The translations under genes and the position numbers were made by a program. Below the pieces are notes generated by a model, which saw only the letters and a list, made by a program, of their open reading frames with translations, was not told the DNA's origin and made no database searches. 64,000 nt of DNA from Pisaster brevispinus (lineage: Eukaryota; Echinodermata; Asteroidea; Forcipulatida; Asteriidae): positions 25,862,527-25,926,526 of the forward strand of contig JAMKCF010000004.1 in assembly GCA_023634235.1 (NCBI GenBank), given 5' to 3'. This document shows, piece by piece, positions 1 through 11,402 of this stretch. The first letter of the stretch is position 1. Each line of letters opens with the position of its first letter.

Positions 1-384
1 ATTGCAGAAACACAAATGATTTAAGACAAGTTTCTTGAAGTGTGCAAGTTGTTGGTAAGGAAGTTGGTTTAGATGGGAACTAATGCTACCTGCAGTTGTG
101 AATTCACAAAATGGTCAAACTACTTTTAATTGCTGGCCACATCTCGTTAGGCCCTGCCCCCTCCCCGTTCCATGTTCATGTTCCTCTCACTGCGCGGTCT
201 GCATTCTTAACAACATTGAGCGGGGAGAACGGGGGAGGGTATGTTTAGTGTCACCTGGCCCAAGCATTTTGGCTGGGATTGTAGATCTTCAAAAGCGTTG
301 ATTTGCTGATTTACCTAATGCATACAAACTTCTCTTCAAAATTAAAGTTAAACAAATGTAATTCCAAACTTATCACAAGGTCTG

Positions 385-2140
385 CTGTTGTGGACTTCTA
401 CACCTGCATCCTCCAGATCTACCAATGCAGCTCCCTGTAGTCCCCACTGCACGCTAGAATGTAGCCTTCAGTCAAGGCGCTCGCTGCACCACACCGTTGA
501 TGGTTTTCTCTGAAAGTAGGGAGATTGTACATAAATTGAGGCACAAACTTAATACTAAATCTTTGCAACAAATTGCAGGGAATGAGGGTATTATTTTTGA
601 TTGTAGAAACACTAACAGTACTTTTCAGACAAGTTCCTTGAGATGTGCAAGTTTGTTGGTTGGGAAGTTGGTCTAGATGGGAACTAAAACTTCATGCTGT
701 TGTGGATTCACAAATAGTAGAACTACTTTTGACTGCTGGCTGCATCTAGATCTTCAAAAGTGACGATTTTCTTATTTGCCTAATAGAAAGAACTTCTCTT
801 AAAAAACAAGTTTGAACAATGCATCATTCCAAACCTAGGGGCCATTCAGAATAATCAATGTATAAAAGTTTCTTAATTTTTTTCAAAATTAAGGGTTGGT
901 TATAACTGGAAAAAGAAATTCTTAGGGTGAAAAATGCACCATGGCCCCTTCTAAATCATCTGTTCTCTCATCAGTCAGCCCATGCAGCTCCCAACAGCTC
1001 CAATTGTAGTCACCACTGCACACTAGAATGTAGCCTTCAGTCAAGGCGGTTGCTGCACCTCGGATAGTTTCACTGAAAGGAAGGAAATTACATGAAGTGA
1101 GGTTCAGACTTTGTTACTATATCTTTGTAACACATTGCAAGGAATTAGGATATTATTTTTGATTGCAGAAACACAAATGATACTCTTAAGAAAAGTTCCT
1201 TGAGATGTGAAAACTTGTTGGTTGGGAAATTGATTTAGGTGGGAACTGATTCGTCCTGCTGTTGTCAATTCCGAATAGTAGAACTACTTTTGACTGCTGG
1301 CTGTATCTAGATCATCAGTGATGGGTTGCTTAATTTGTCAAATATGAAGTGGGAAGAACTCTTCCCTGTATAAAAGTTTTTAAAATTCAATTTCAATGTT
1401 CAATTTCAAACCCTGCAGACTGCTGATGACTTTCTGCACCTTTATATTCTCCAATCCACCAATGCAGCTCCGGTTGTAGTCACCACCGCACACAAGATTG
1501 CAGCCTCCAGTCACAGCCCTCACAGAATCCTGGATGGTTTTTACTAAAATGATAGGAATGACATACAGTAAGCCCATGCCACTTTGTTAATTTGCAAGAA
1601 GAGCTGAATACTATTGTTTCAAGCTTGAGGGTACTATATTTAATTACATAAACAGCAATTAATAATGGTTTTAATGCTTCTTGCTGCAGTGGAAACGCAG
1701 ATGGTAGGACTACTTTTGACTGCTTGTTATATCTAGGTCTTCAAAACAGACGATTTGCTTATTTGCCAAATGCATAAGAAAATTTTTTCTTCAAAATATA
1801 AAAAGATGTGTAAGTTTATTGGTAGAAAAGTTGGTCTAGATGGCAACTGTTAATGCCTGATGCCTTGTGGTTTCGGAAATAAAAGAACTACTTTTGACTG
1901 CTGCCTATTTAGAGGTACATATTCTTCAAAGGTAATAATTTGCTTAATTTGCCAAAAATTAAAAAAATTAAAATTTAAAAAAAGTATCACTTCAAACCAA
2001 GCAGGCTGCTGTTGACTTTCTGCACCTGCATCCTCCAGATCTACCAAAACAGTTCCAAACAGCTCCCATTGTAGTCACCACTGCACACTGGAAGGTATGC
2101 TCAAGTCAAGGCGCTTGCAGAACCCTGGATGATATATACA
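385..2140 (-). repeat. X-unit array in locus A1 (4 copies)
   Basis: Four spaced copies of an exon-like unit lie at about 385-509, 981-1,068, 1,412-1,543 and 1,999-2,140, read on the minus strand. Each has a core encoding an ALTxGY-like stretch followed by a DY-containing stretch, and each is preceded on its coding strand by TTTCAG or TTTTAG. The spacers between copies are homologous too, with shared lines such as the 'gttccttgagatgtg' segment, so whole intron-exon modules were duplicated. The 1,412-1,543 copy is open throughout; the others contain stops or indels. The protein family is not recognised. Confidence 0.7.
1412..1543 (-). CDS. X exon, open 44-codon copy (A1)
   Basis: This is a putative internal exon of 132 nt. 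On the minus strand it is preceded by ATTTTAG and followed by GTTTGA. The frame enters with TA as codon positions 2-3, runs through 43 codons without a stop and leaves one base, so it is a symmetric phase 1-1 exon that can be duplicated without shifting the frame. It carries the motif TGGCNLVCGGDYNRSCIGG. Compared with the A2 copy I count about seven amino-acid changes and one silent change, which is not a sign of purifying selection. I do not recognise the family. It could be a real exon or a decaying one. Confidence 0.45.
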
Positions 2141-2396
2141 CTGAAATGAGATGACTGATAATAGGCCCAAGCCACTTTGTAAATTTGTGATTACTTGCAA
2201 TAAGAGCTGGAGTGAATACTACAATATTTCAAGATGGGGGGGGGGTATTATCTTCAACAACAGAAATGCTAACAAATTGATATCAAAGCAAATACTGCTT
2301 GCTTCTTGTCAAATGATGCAATACTTGAGTAATTGCCCCCTTAATTAAGTAGTTTTCTAAACCAAAAACCCTAACTTACATTACTTGGTGCATTAC

Positions 2397-2487
2397 CAAA
2401 TCTTGTGTGAGACCACAGTCCTTGCAGGTAGACATCACTTCAGCTGCACAAGCAAGTCCATCAGTTCCAAGATGAGCAAAACATCAC
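2397..2487 (-). pseudogene. Y exon copy with 1-nt insertion (A1)
   Basis: The unit is homologous to the open 90-nt exon at 23,456-23,545. On the minus strand it starts after TGCAG and ends before GTAATG. It is 91 nt long because of one extra T in a TTTT run near the start, which breaks the frame that reads FADLEADGLA in the other two copies. Splice signals are kept. It is best called a frameshifted exon copy. Confidence 0.55.
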
Positions 2488-2597
2488 CTGCATACTTGGG
2501 AAGAAAACTATCTAGAAAGGTTAGCATTTGGGGTCACATCGAGCCATGGCAAGATTTACCATGAGTTTACCCTGACACCTTACCAAACTGTCATTAC

Positions 2598-2673
2598 CTA
2601 TGCATGTCCATGGGTTAGCCACCAATGCGCAATCACCTGCCACAGCATCCATATTAGGAAGAACCGTTACATA
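2598..2673 (-). other. Z exon-like unit (A1), open
   Basis: A 76-nt unit on the minus strand lies between CCTCAG and GTAATG. In this copy it reads open as YVTVLPNMDAVAGDCAL followed by VANPW. The A2 and A3 copies are 77 nt and meet a stop near the end. A one-base difference therefore either restores the frame here or breaks it elsewhere. Its function is unknown. Confidence 0.4.
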
Positions 2674-3393
2674 CTGAGGAAAACAAGAGAATGGTAATTG
2701 GCTGCAAAGAAAGAGGTTGTTAGAAACTGTGGGAAAAAAGAGTTACTAGCTGCAAAACAAAGGTTAGGATGGAGCTGTGGAGAAAAGGGTTATTTTTCTT
2801 TCTCACTTACCAATACTTTACCTGTCCTGATACTTGACCTTTGCTGGAAATACTTGACCTCACTGACCTCTGGTCATCAGGGACATCGAAGGGAGTGTCG
2901 TCAACGTCTACTCAAGATTTGAGAGTGAACTATTGATGCTACCAATTCTCACTAAACCTGCTATAAAAGAGAGTTAATCTTATCTCTAAGCCAACACTAC
3001 TATTAACTCTGGGCCTTTGCTATCTTACCATTCATACATACCTACAGGCATCATTGACATCAGTGTTCTCAACGGTTGATCTCTCTGTTTCATCATGGAG
3101 AAGACAAATTCTTTTTTCGGTCTTTTTTTCTTCTTTCTTTTTTTTCTCTCTCCCCCCTCCCATTTTATTTTTGTTGCAGCGCTCACAAAATAATTAATGC
3201 AGTGGGTTGGAAAACTAATTATGCGCCAGAAGCTATACAAAGTTTGAATTGGTGGAGTTTCAACTAAGTTGATTGCTTTTGCTACAATTTGTTTTCAATT
3301 TCTTTCATATTTTGTTAAGTTTTTATGTGTTGTCTTTTCTTACTATATTGAAATTTGAAGGGGTTTGGGTCATATGCTCAACAAAAAATAGCT

Positions 3394-3712
3394 TTACATT
3401 CAGAATTGATGAAATGCTGTCATTAGGAATATGCATATTAATTTAGTCTGTCTAAATTGCCTTATACAATACTCCTAAATCAAACATTGATCATCAAAAT
3501 GAATGCAGGTTGGACAGGAATAATCTCATTACAGGATATGTTTACTTCTATAGTAGGCAAGGATTATAGTTTAAAAATCAGCTACATTCAGAATTGATGT
3601 AATGATGATGTAGGAATATGTAAATATTCATTTAGCTTGTCTAAATTGTTTATTCAATACTCCTTAATCAAACATTGATCATCAAAATGAACGCAGATTG
3701 GACAGGAATTAT
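3394..3712. repeat. Two-copy internal repeat, period ~188 bp (A1)
   Basis: The segment beginning 'ttacattcagaattgatg' at 3,394 recurs at about 3,582. Both copies run through 'caaacattgatcatcaaaatgaa' with small changes. The same doubled structure is present in A2 (about 17,385-17,700) and A3 (about 22,230-22,560), so the doubling predates the locus duplication. Confidence 0.7.
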
Positions 3713-4080
3713 TAACCGAACTGTGAAAAAAAACAAGAAAATGGTTGGTTTTATGCCGATGAAAAATGATTGTATTTTGAGAGAAATAGTGAAGATTCAA
3801 CCATTCTATATTTCTTAGTAACTAGGTTGTTCTACTTCACAAACTAATTTTATCGGAGGGATTATGTCAAGTTATTGTTATTTAAGATTTTGCACATATG
3901 CTTTTTAAACATTACAATAATTTGAGTAACAAAATTTAATCATGACAATTACGATTTTAACATGACAACTGGCGACTCTGAAGTTTCAACCCGTAAAATA
4001 TTTCCAGTAAGACTTGTCTTCTAATTAAAAAGCATCATTGGCTTCGACCAACATGCAAATCAAGAAACACCAAGACAGAA

Positions 4081-4088
4081 TGACGTCA
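4081..4088. promoter_or_regulatory. CRE-type palindrome TGACGTCA (A1)
   Basis: A perfect TGACGTCA site lies about 120 bp from a conserved splice donor. The same site is kept at 18,074-18,081 and 21,885-21,892. This is the consensus CREB/ATF site in animals. On the transcript strand it lies downstream of the first donor, so it would be intronic. A regulatory role is inferred from conservation only. Confidence 0.35.
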
Positions 4089-4206
4089 CATTGACCGCTA
4101 ACAAATGGGGGACAACATCAACAAGTTCATCGCAGACTATCTTGTGGGGACGGGGTGTAAAAGAAGGGTGGGAACCTGCAAGAGAATGAGTTAGATCTTC
4201 GCTTAC

Positions 4207-4460
4207 CGTGCGCAGTCTTCACACTCTTGTCTTTCCTTGGACGACCTCAAATGTCACATCCCAAAACCACACAATCCATAGATCTTCAACTCCCACCAGG
4301 ACACAGTCTCTCGATAGTTAGCATAGGAAATGTTCTCCATCTTGAAACTCCACCAATGTCCCTTGAATCTTGACTGGAACACGGCAGCTCTCCGCAGTCC
4401 AGACACGCCTCGTTGTTCCCCGACTCGGTCAACGTCAGTCAACAAGGTTCGGTCACAGCT
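4207..4460 (-). other. Putative first exon with strong donor (A1)
   Basis: On the minus strand the segment ends ...GCGCACG followed by GTAAGCG, a near-ideal animal 5' splice site. The donor is also kept in A2 (exon edge 18,201) and A3 (edge 21,763). A short frame across it ends before the donor, so this is more likely a 5' UTR exon than coding sequence. The upstream edge is not determinable from sequence. Confidence 0.4.
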
Positions 4461-4884
4461 TCTTGACGAAAAAGTAAAGTTTGAAATACCACCCCTCTCC
4501 TCAATGCTACAGTTCTAGTTCATCCTGAGGGGTTTAATAAGCTAAAGCTTCAAATGTAGGCATTGAGGTTTCGCGCACGAATGTTCACCACTATTCAACA
4601 AGATGTCGGAATGAAGAGAGTTTTGCTCGACATCAAGTGGTTTCGGTCATCCATCTTTTACACTGCAGTCTGCGTTCAATCACTGGAGCACTCTCCAGCC
4701 ACACTCGCGTGCTCAACACGGAAGTTAAATTGTCCAATAGTTCACTTGTTTAAAGTCTGTAGTCTAAGCTTAAAGTTAACTCCGTGGAACTCGCAAAATG
4801 TACTAAAGGGCTCAACAGTGAATTTTGTTGTTCTGCAGTTTGTAAAAAGACCATTCCTTCTTGCAAGTGAAAGAATTACGCACC

Positions 4885-4909
4885 ACTCTCTCTCTCTCTC
4901 TCTGTTTCA
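4885..4909. repeat. (CT)n microsatellite
   Basis: A run of CT dinucleotides; shorter counterparts lie at about 18,900-18,914 in A2. In A3 (about 21,070) the tract is largely lost. Confidence 0.85.
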
Positions 4910-5599
4910 GTCGTAAGTGTCCTTCAAAAAATCAGCCAAGACTTTTCTCAACTTCTGTTACAGTTATTGCCAATATTTTCTGAACATATAATCAGCAATT
5001 ATGAGTTATTTTCCCGGTAAAGTTCATCCAAAAACTCGACGTCCAAATCCCGCGCTAGAGCCCAGAGGTAGGGCCGTCCTTCCTGAAATCCTCGCGTACA
5101 GAAAATGCCATGCCGTCTTCGCCCACAGAAAATGCTTTAAAACGTGCGCAAAAACCCTGCCTCATTTGCATAACACCTGTTAAGATCCTTTATGACACTA
5201 CGACCAGTGAATCCCATTGGCTAATCAACCCCCTAAAGACAAAACAACTTGTGATGGTCTCTCTGCTCATTTCAACTGCGCAGGTCACCGTTAATCTAGG
5301 GACGTCGAGGCTTGCATGACACATAGTGGTTAAATGTAATAAAGAGCAATTGAATTTATTGTCCTTACCAAGGGGTTAAGGAATTGACTTGAACACAATA
5401 AGAAGTTTGACAATTGGGAGAAATCTATTTAAATGGTAATTGCCAATTATGTAATTGCCAGAGGAACGAGAGTGGGTCTTTTTATTGGTGGAAGGGGGGG
5501 GGAGGAAGCGGGAAAAGAAATAACTTAAGGCTTTGTAACGTATAGAACCATTCATTTGTGCATTTTTACACATCTCATTTGGGCTAGAGGTGGGTGGGC

Positions 5600-5963
5600 G
5601 AACTCCTGTCCCATCTGGTTGTGCCACTGGCTAGCAGTTAGCACACATTCGCGCATAGCATAAACATTTCTGTGCCCCCCCCCCGGAGATTCTGTCCCCC
5701 CCCCCCCCCCGTACGACGAATTGTGTAAAAACGTTTTCTGATAGCGCCCTCTTTTGAACCAACATCCTTCAGCCCATGTTAATTTCCCATATGGGGACAG
5801 AATGTCTGGGGACAGAATTCCGTATGACACCAGAACTTTTTCTTCCCAGGGGCTACTTTTGGCCGAATAAAACTATAGTTTCGGTTTGCCATTCTCTCAA
5901 TGCAAGCTCCTATTCAGTGCTCTTGTTATTCACTAACTATTTTTTATATAAAAATCTCACATG
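5600..5963. repeat. C-tract and transposon-end patch at A1 border
   Basis: This patch contains 'tggttgtgccactgg', which resembles the CAGTGGCGTAACCA terminal repeat of the hAT-type MITEs found at 54,034. Two long C runs (about 5,675 and 5,697) follow, and then the sequence homologous to the palindrome centre. Equivalent patches lie at about 19,610-19,940 and 20,000-20,375. Confidence 0.4.
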
Positions 5964-6230
5964 AGTGAAATACAATGTCTACGTGTAAAAGGAGAAATGA
6001 AAACATTGACAATTAAATATCACATTGATAAGCACAAAAAATGTAAAATTTTACTAAGAATTTTTTTTTGGGAGGGGCACAGGCTAGTGGGGCATTTATT
6101 GGGGAACAGGGGTGGTATTGGGTACACTGGTGAACAGCCAACTACTGGGGACACATCCACTCCCATCATGTATCATCTCCTTTAGTTACACCAAAGAAAA
6201 AAGTTTAAAAAGTGATTTTCAAGTGTAAGC

Positions 6231-7107
6231 CAACACCCCAACCCCAACACCAAGCCTAAACCAAACACTAAACCTAACACTCACATTAACCCAAACCCTA
6301 AACCTAACACTCACCCTAACCCTAAGACTAAACCTAACCCCAGCCCTAAACCTAACCACAACCCTAACCCAACCTTAACCCTCACCCCAATTCCAACTCT
6401 AACCCTAACCCTAACCCTAACCCCAATCTTAACCCTAATCCCAAACCCTAAACCAAATTCCAACCCAAACCCTAACCATGACCCCGATTCCAACCCTTAT
6501 CGTAACCAAAATTCCAACTCTAACCCTAACCCCAATTCCAACCATAACCCTAACCCAGACCTGAAATCGGTAATTCTAACCCCAAATCCAACCCTAACCC
6601 TATCCCAACTTCAAACTTTACCGTAACCCCATCTCCCACTCTAACCCTAACCCTAATTCCAACCCTACCCCTAACACTTACCCTAATTCCAACCCTAACC
6701 CTAACACTTACCCTAAATCCAAACCGTAACCCTAACCCCAAATCTCTACCGTAACCCTAACCCCAATACCAACCCTAACACTAACTTCAATTCCAAACTT
6801 TACTATAACCCCAACTCCAACCTTATATCCCTATTACCAATTCCAACCTTAACCGTTACCCCAATTCAAACCCTTACCGTAACCCGAGTTCCAACCCTAA
6901 CACTAACTCCAGCTCAAACCTAACCAAAATCCCAAGAAGATAGGGGTTAAAATTGGGGTAAGGGTTGGAATTGGAGTTAGGGTTAGCGTTGGAATTGGGG
7001 TTAGGGTTAGGGTTGGAATTGGAGTTAGGGTTAATGTTGGAATTGGGGTTAGGGTTAGGGTTTGAATTGGGGTTAGGGTTAGGGTTGACTAACCCTAACT
7101 CCAATTC
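6231..7107 (-). repeat. Telomere-like satellite, block 1
   Basis: This block is C-rich on the plus strand. The satellite unit is 24 bp, made of four hexamers: TTAGGG twice, then TTGGAA, then TTGGGG (read on the G-rich strand), with drift and some single-hexamer expansions. The 24-bp period is 8 codons, so it gives long artificial open frames of alternating Gly-Leu or Asn-Pro. At about 6,950 it switches to G-rich on the plus strand, and it returns to C-rich at about 7,090. Confidence 0.9.
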
Positions 7108-7445
7108 CAACCCTGCCTCATTTGCATAACACCTGTTGAGATCCTTTATGAGGTTACGACCAGTGAATCCCATTGGCTAATCAACCCCATTAAGACAAAA
7201 CAACTTGTGATGGTCTCTCTGGTCATTTCAACTGCGCAGGTCACCGTTATCTAGGGATGTCGAGGCTTGCATCACACATAGTGGCAATTGAATTTATTGT
7301 CCTTACCAAGGGGTTAAGGAATTGACTTGAACACAATTAGAAGTTTGACAATTGGGAGAAATCTTTTTAAATGGTAATTGGCAATTGCCAATTATGAAAT
7401 TGCCAGTGGAACGAGAGTGTTTTTTTATTGGTGGAAGTGGGGTGG
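7108..7445 (+). repeat. Fragment of the A locus embedded in satellite
   Basis: The sequence from 'ccctgcctcatttgcataac' onward is about 90% alike by eye to 5,155-5,495 and 19,163-19,505, in the same orientation. It is flanked on both sides by satellite. It shows that arm sequence and satellite have exchanged more than once. Confidence 0.85.
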
Positions 7446-7448
7446 GGA

Positions 7449-7483
7449 GGGTTGAGCTGGAGTTAGTAACTCCAGCTCAACCC
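7449..7483. repeat. Perfect 17-bp hairpin at satellite re-entry
   Basis: The arms 7,449-7,465 and 7,467-7,483 are exact reverse complements around a single base. The core is TTGAGCTGGAGTTA. It sits exactly where the embedded A-locus fragment gives way to satellite, as expected for a fold-back (snap-back) junction. Confidence 0.85.
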
Positions 7484-10400
7484 TAACCAAAATCCCAAGA
7501 GGATAGGGGTTAAAATTGGGGTAAGGGTTGGAATTGGAGTTAGGGTTAGCGTTGGAATTGGGGTTAGGGTTAGGGTTGGAATTGGAAATAGGGGTAATGT
7601 TGGAATTGGGGTTAGGGTTAGGGTTGGAATTGGAGTTCCAATTCAAACACTAACCCTAACTCCAATTCCAACCCTAACCCTAACGCCAATACCAACACTT
7701 ACCCTAACCCCAAATCCAACCCTAACCCTAACCCCAATTCCAACCCTAACCCTAACCCAAATTCCAACCCTTACCCTAACCACAATTCCAACACTAACTC
7801 CATCATTAGTCCAAACACTAACCCTAACCCCAATACCAACCCTAACCCTAACCCCAATTCCAACACTAGCCCTAACTCCAATTCCAAACCTAACCCTTAC
7901 CCTAATTCCAACCCTAACCCTAACCCCAATTCCAACACTAACCCAAACCCCAATTCCAACCCTAACCCTAACCCCAGTTCAAACCCTAACCCTAAACCCA
8001 ATATTACAAAACTAAACCCTAACCCCAACTCCAATGCTAATCCTTACCCCATTTCCAACCCTAACCCTAATCCCAATTCCAACCCTTACGCTAACCCCAA
8101 TTCCAACCCTAACCCCAACTCCAATCCTAACCCTAACCCCAATTCCAACCCTAACCTCAATTCAAACCCTAACCCTCAAACCAATTCCAACCCTGACCAT
8201 AACCCCAATTCCAACCCTAACCCTAACTCTAACCCCAATCTTAACCCTAACCCTTACACTAAACCAAATTCCAACCCTTACCCTAACCATAACCCCGATT
8301 CCAACCCTTACGGTAACCAAAATCCAAACTCTTACCCTAACCCCAATTCAAACCATAACCCTAACCCTAACCTGAAATCCAAACGGTAATTCTAACCACA
8401 AATCCAACCCTAACACTAACCCCAATTTCAAACTTCACCGTAACACAAATTTCAACTCTAACCCTTTTACCAATTCTAACCCTAACCCTTACCTTAAACC
8501 CAACTCCAACCCTTACCGTAACCCCAACTCCCACTCTAACCCTAACCCTAACGCTAACCCTAAATCCCAACCATAACCCTAACCCCAAATCTCTACCATA
8601 AGCCTAACCCCAATACCAACCCTAACACTAACTTCAATTCCAAACTTTACCATAACCCCAACTCCAACCCTATAACCCTATAACCAATTCCAACCTTAAC
8701 CGTTACCCAATTTCCAACCCTTACGGTAACCCGAGTTCCAACCCTAACCCTAACTCCAGCTCAACCCTAACCATAATCCCAAGAGGATAGGGGTCTAAAT
8801 TGGGGTAAGGGTTGGAATTGGGGATAGGGTTAGGGTTTGAATTGGGGTTGGGGTTAGGTTTGGAATTGGAGTTCCAATTCAAACACTAACCTTAACTCCA
8901 ATTCCAACCCTAACCCTAACCCCAATTCCAACCCTAACCCTAACCCCAATTCCAACCCTAACCCTAACCCCAATTCCAACCCTTACCCTAACCCCAATTC
9001 AAACCCTAACCCTAACCCCAATTCCAACCCTTACCCTAACCCCAATTCAAACCCTAACATTAACCCCAATTCCAACCCTAACCCTAACCCCAATTCCAAC
9101 CCTAACCCTAACCCCAATTCCAACCCTAACATTAACCCCAATTCCAACCCTTACCCTAACCCCAATTCAAACCCTAACCACAATTCCAACACTAATCCGT
9201 ACTCCAATTCGAACACTAACCCTAACCCCAACTCCAACCCTAACCCTAACCCCAATTCCAACACTAACCATAACCCCGATTCCAACACTAACCCTAACAC
9301 CAATTCCAACCCTAACCCCAATACCAACCCTAACCCTAACCCCGATTCCAAACCTAACCCTAACCCCAATTCCAACCCTAACCCTAACCCCAATTCCACC
9401 CCTAACCCTAAACCCAAATCTAAACTAAACCCTAACCCCAATTCCAACCCTAACCCTAACTCCAATTCCAACCCTAACCCTAACCCCAATTCCAACCCTA
9501 ACCCTAACCCCAATTCCAACCCTAACCCTAACCCTAACCCCAATTCCAACCCTAACCCTAACCCCAATTCCAACCCTAACCCTAACCCCAATTCAAACCC
9601 TAACCACAATTCCAACACTAATCCTGACTCCAATTCCAACACTAACCCTAACCCCAACTCCAACCCTAACCCTAGGTTAGGGTTGGCATTGGGGTTAGGG
9701 TTAGGGTTGGAATTGGCGTTAGGGTTAGGGTTGGAATTGTGGTTAGGGTTTGAATTGGGGTTAGGGTTAGGGTTGGAATTGGGGTTAGGGTTAGGGTTGG
9801 AATTGGGGTTAGGGTTAGGGTTGGAAATGGACTTGGGGTTAGTGTTTGAATTGGAACTCCAATTCCAAACCTAACCCTAACCCGAATTCAGTTAGGGTTA
9901 CGGTTGGGATTTAGGGTTAGCGTTAGGATTAGCGTTGGAGTTGGGGTTAGGGTTAGGGTTGGAATTGGGGTTAGGGTTAGGTTTAGATTTGGGTTTAGGG
10001 TTAGGGGTGGAATTGGGGTTAGGGTTAGGGTTGGAATTGGGGTTAGGGTTAGTGTTGGAATCGGGGTTAGGGTTAAGGTTGGTTAACCCCAATTCCAACC
10101 CTAACCCTAACCCCAACTCCACCGATAATCCTTACCCCAATTCCAACCCTTAATCTAACCTCAATTCCAACCCTTACCCTAACCCAAATTCCAACCCTAA
10201 CCCTAATGCTAACCCTAAATCCCAACCATAACCCTAACCCCAAATCTCTACCGTAACCCTAACCCCAATACCAACCCTAACACTAACTTCAATTCCAAAC
10301 TTTACCGTAACCCCAACTCCAACCCTATAACCCTATAACCAATTCCAACCTTAACTGTTACCCCAATTCAAACCCTTACGGTAACCCGAGTTCCAACCCT

Positions 10401-11230
10401 AACCCTAACTCCAGCTCAACCCTAACCATAATCCCAAGAGGATAGGGGTTAAAATTGGGGTTAGAGTTGAAATTGGGGTTAGGGTTAGGGTTGGAATTGG
10501 AGTAAGGGTTAATGTTGGAATTGCGGAGAGGGTTAGGGTTTGAATTCGGGTTAGGGTTAGGTTTGGAATTGGAGTTCCAATTCAAACACTAACCCCAAGT
10601 CCATTTCCAACCCTAACCCTAACGCCAATTCCAACCCTAACCCTAACCCCAATTCCAGCCCTAACCCTAACCCCAATTCCAACACTAACCCTAACCCCAA
10701 CTACAACCCTAACCCTAACCCCAATTCCAACACTAACCCTAACCCCAATTCCAACCCTTACCCCAACTTCAACTCCAAACCTAACCCTTACCCCAATTCC
10801 AACCCTAACCCTAACCCCAATTCCAACACTAACCCTAACCCTAACCCAAATTTCCAACCCAAAACCCAATTCCAACCCTTACCCTAACTCCAATTCCAAA
10901 CCTAACCCTTACCCCAATTCCAAACCTAACCCTAACCCAGACTCCAACGCTAATACTAACCCAAATTCCAACCCTGACCCTAACCCCAATTCCAACCCTT
11001 ACCCTAACCCCAATTCCAACCCTAAACCCAATTCCAACACTAACCCTAACTCAAATTCCAACACTAACCCTAACCCCAACCCCAACCCTAACCCTAACCC
11101 TAACCCTAACCCTAACCCTAACCCCAACTACAACCCTAACCCTAACCCCAATTCCAACACTAACCCTAACCCCAATTCCAACACTAACCCTAACCCCAAT
11201 TCCAACCCTTACCCTAACTCCAATTCCAAA
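7484..11230 (-). repeat. Telomere-like satellite, block 2 (strand-switching)
   Basis: This is the same 24-bp hexamer-based satellite. It is mostly C-rich on the plus strand, with G-rich islands at about 7,500-7,635, 8,786-8,870, 9,674-9,855, 9,893-10,085 and 10,441-10,575. A longer higher-order segment containing 'cccaagaggataggggtt' recurs around 6,930, 7,495, 8,772 and 10,432, together with its upstream 200 bp (about 6,745, 8,595 and 10,235). Pure TTAGGG runs occur at about 11,088-11,125. No gene is supported inside it despite frames of up to 170 codons. Confidence 0.9.
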
Positions 11231-11402
11231 GCTTTTGCTTTTCATAAAAGTTTTTCTGTTTATTTTTTATACTTAGGTTATACTTTTGTTCTGTCAGTTT
11301 TTGATACTCAAGGCTTGCCATACAGTAAGAAATATAGAAAGATTGCTTATGACCTGCGACCTATACCCCCATGTCTTTATTCTCTTTAGTGCAACAATGC
11401 CC

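Larger units (their letters stand above)
1..5963 (-). repeat. Locus copy A1 (long duplicated block)
   Basis: This block is homologous over most of its length to 13,860-19,944 in the same orientation, and to 19,997-25,900 in the opposite orientation. Read on the minus strand it runs from a strong splice donor exon (about 4,207) through two small exon-like units (2,598-2,673 and 2,397-2,487) into four copies of the X unit. The 5,861-5,920 end matches the palindrome spacer at 19,945-19,996 when that is read in reverse, so A1 keeps the sequence order that existed before the palindrome formed. No full-length ORF spans it. It is probably a diverged gene or lncRNA duplicate. Confidence 0.75.

Noticed and set aside
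9151..9663. 170-codon minus-strand frame rich in Leu-Gly-Glu
   Set aside because: It is the translation of the 24-bp satellite (8 codons per unit); no start context, no complexity. The same applies to 32,527-33,003 and 8,034-8,375.
11088..11125. True chromosome end (telomere)
   Set aside because: TTAGGG runs are short, the arrays are mixed with variant hexamers, switch strand and have complex sequence on both sides, so this is interstitial in the window.
6231..11230. CRISPR array or bacterial repeat
   Set aside because: There are no unique spacers; the repeats are contiguous and the context is animal DNA.
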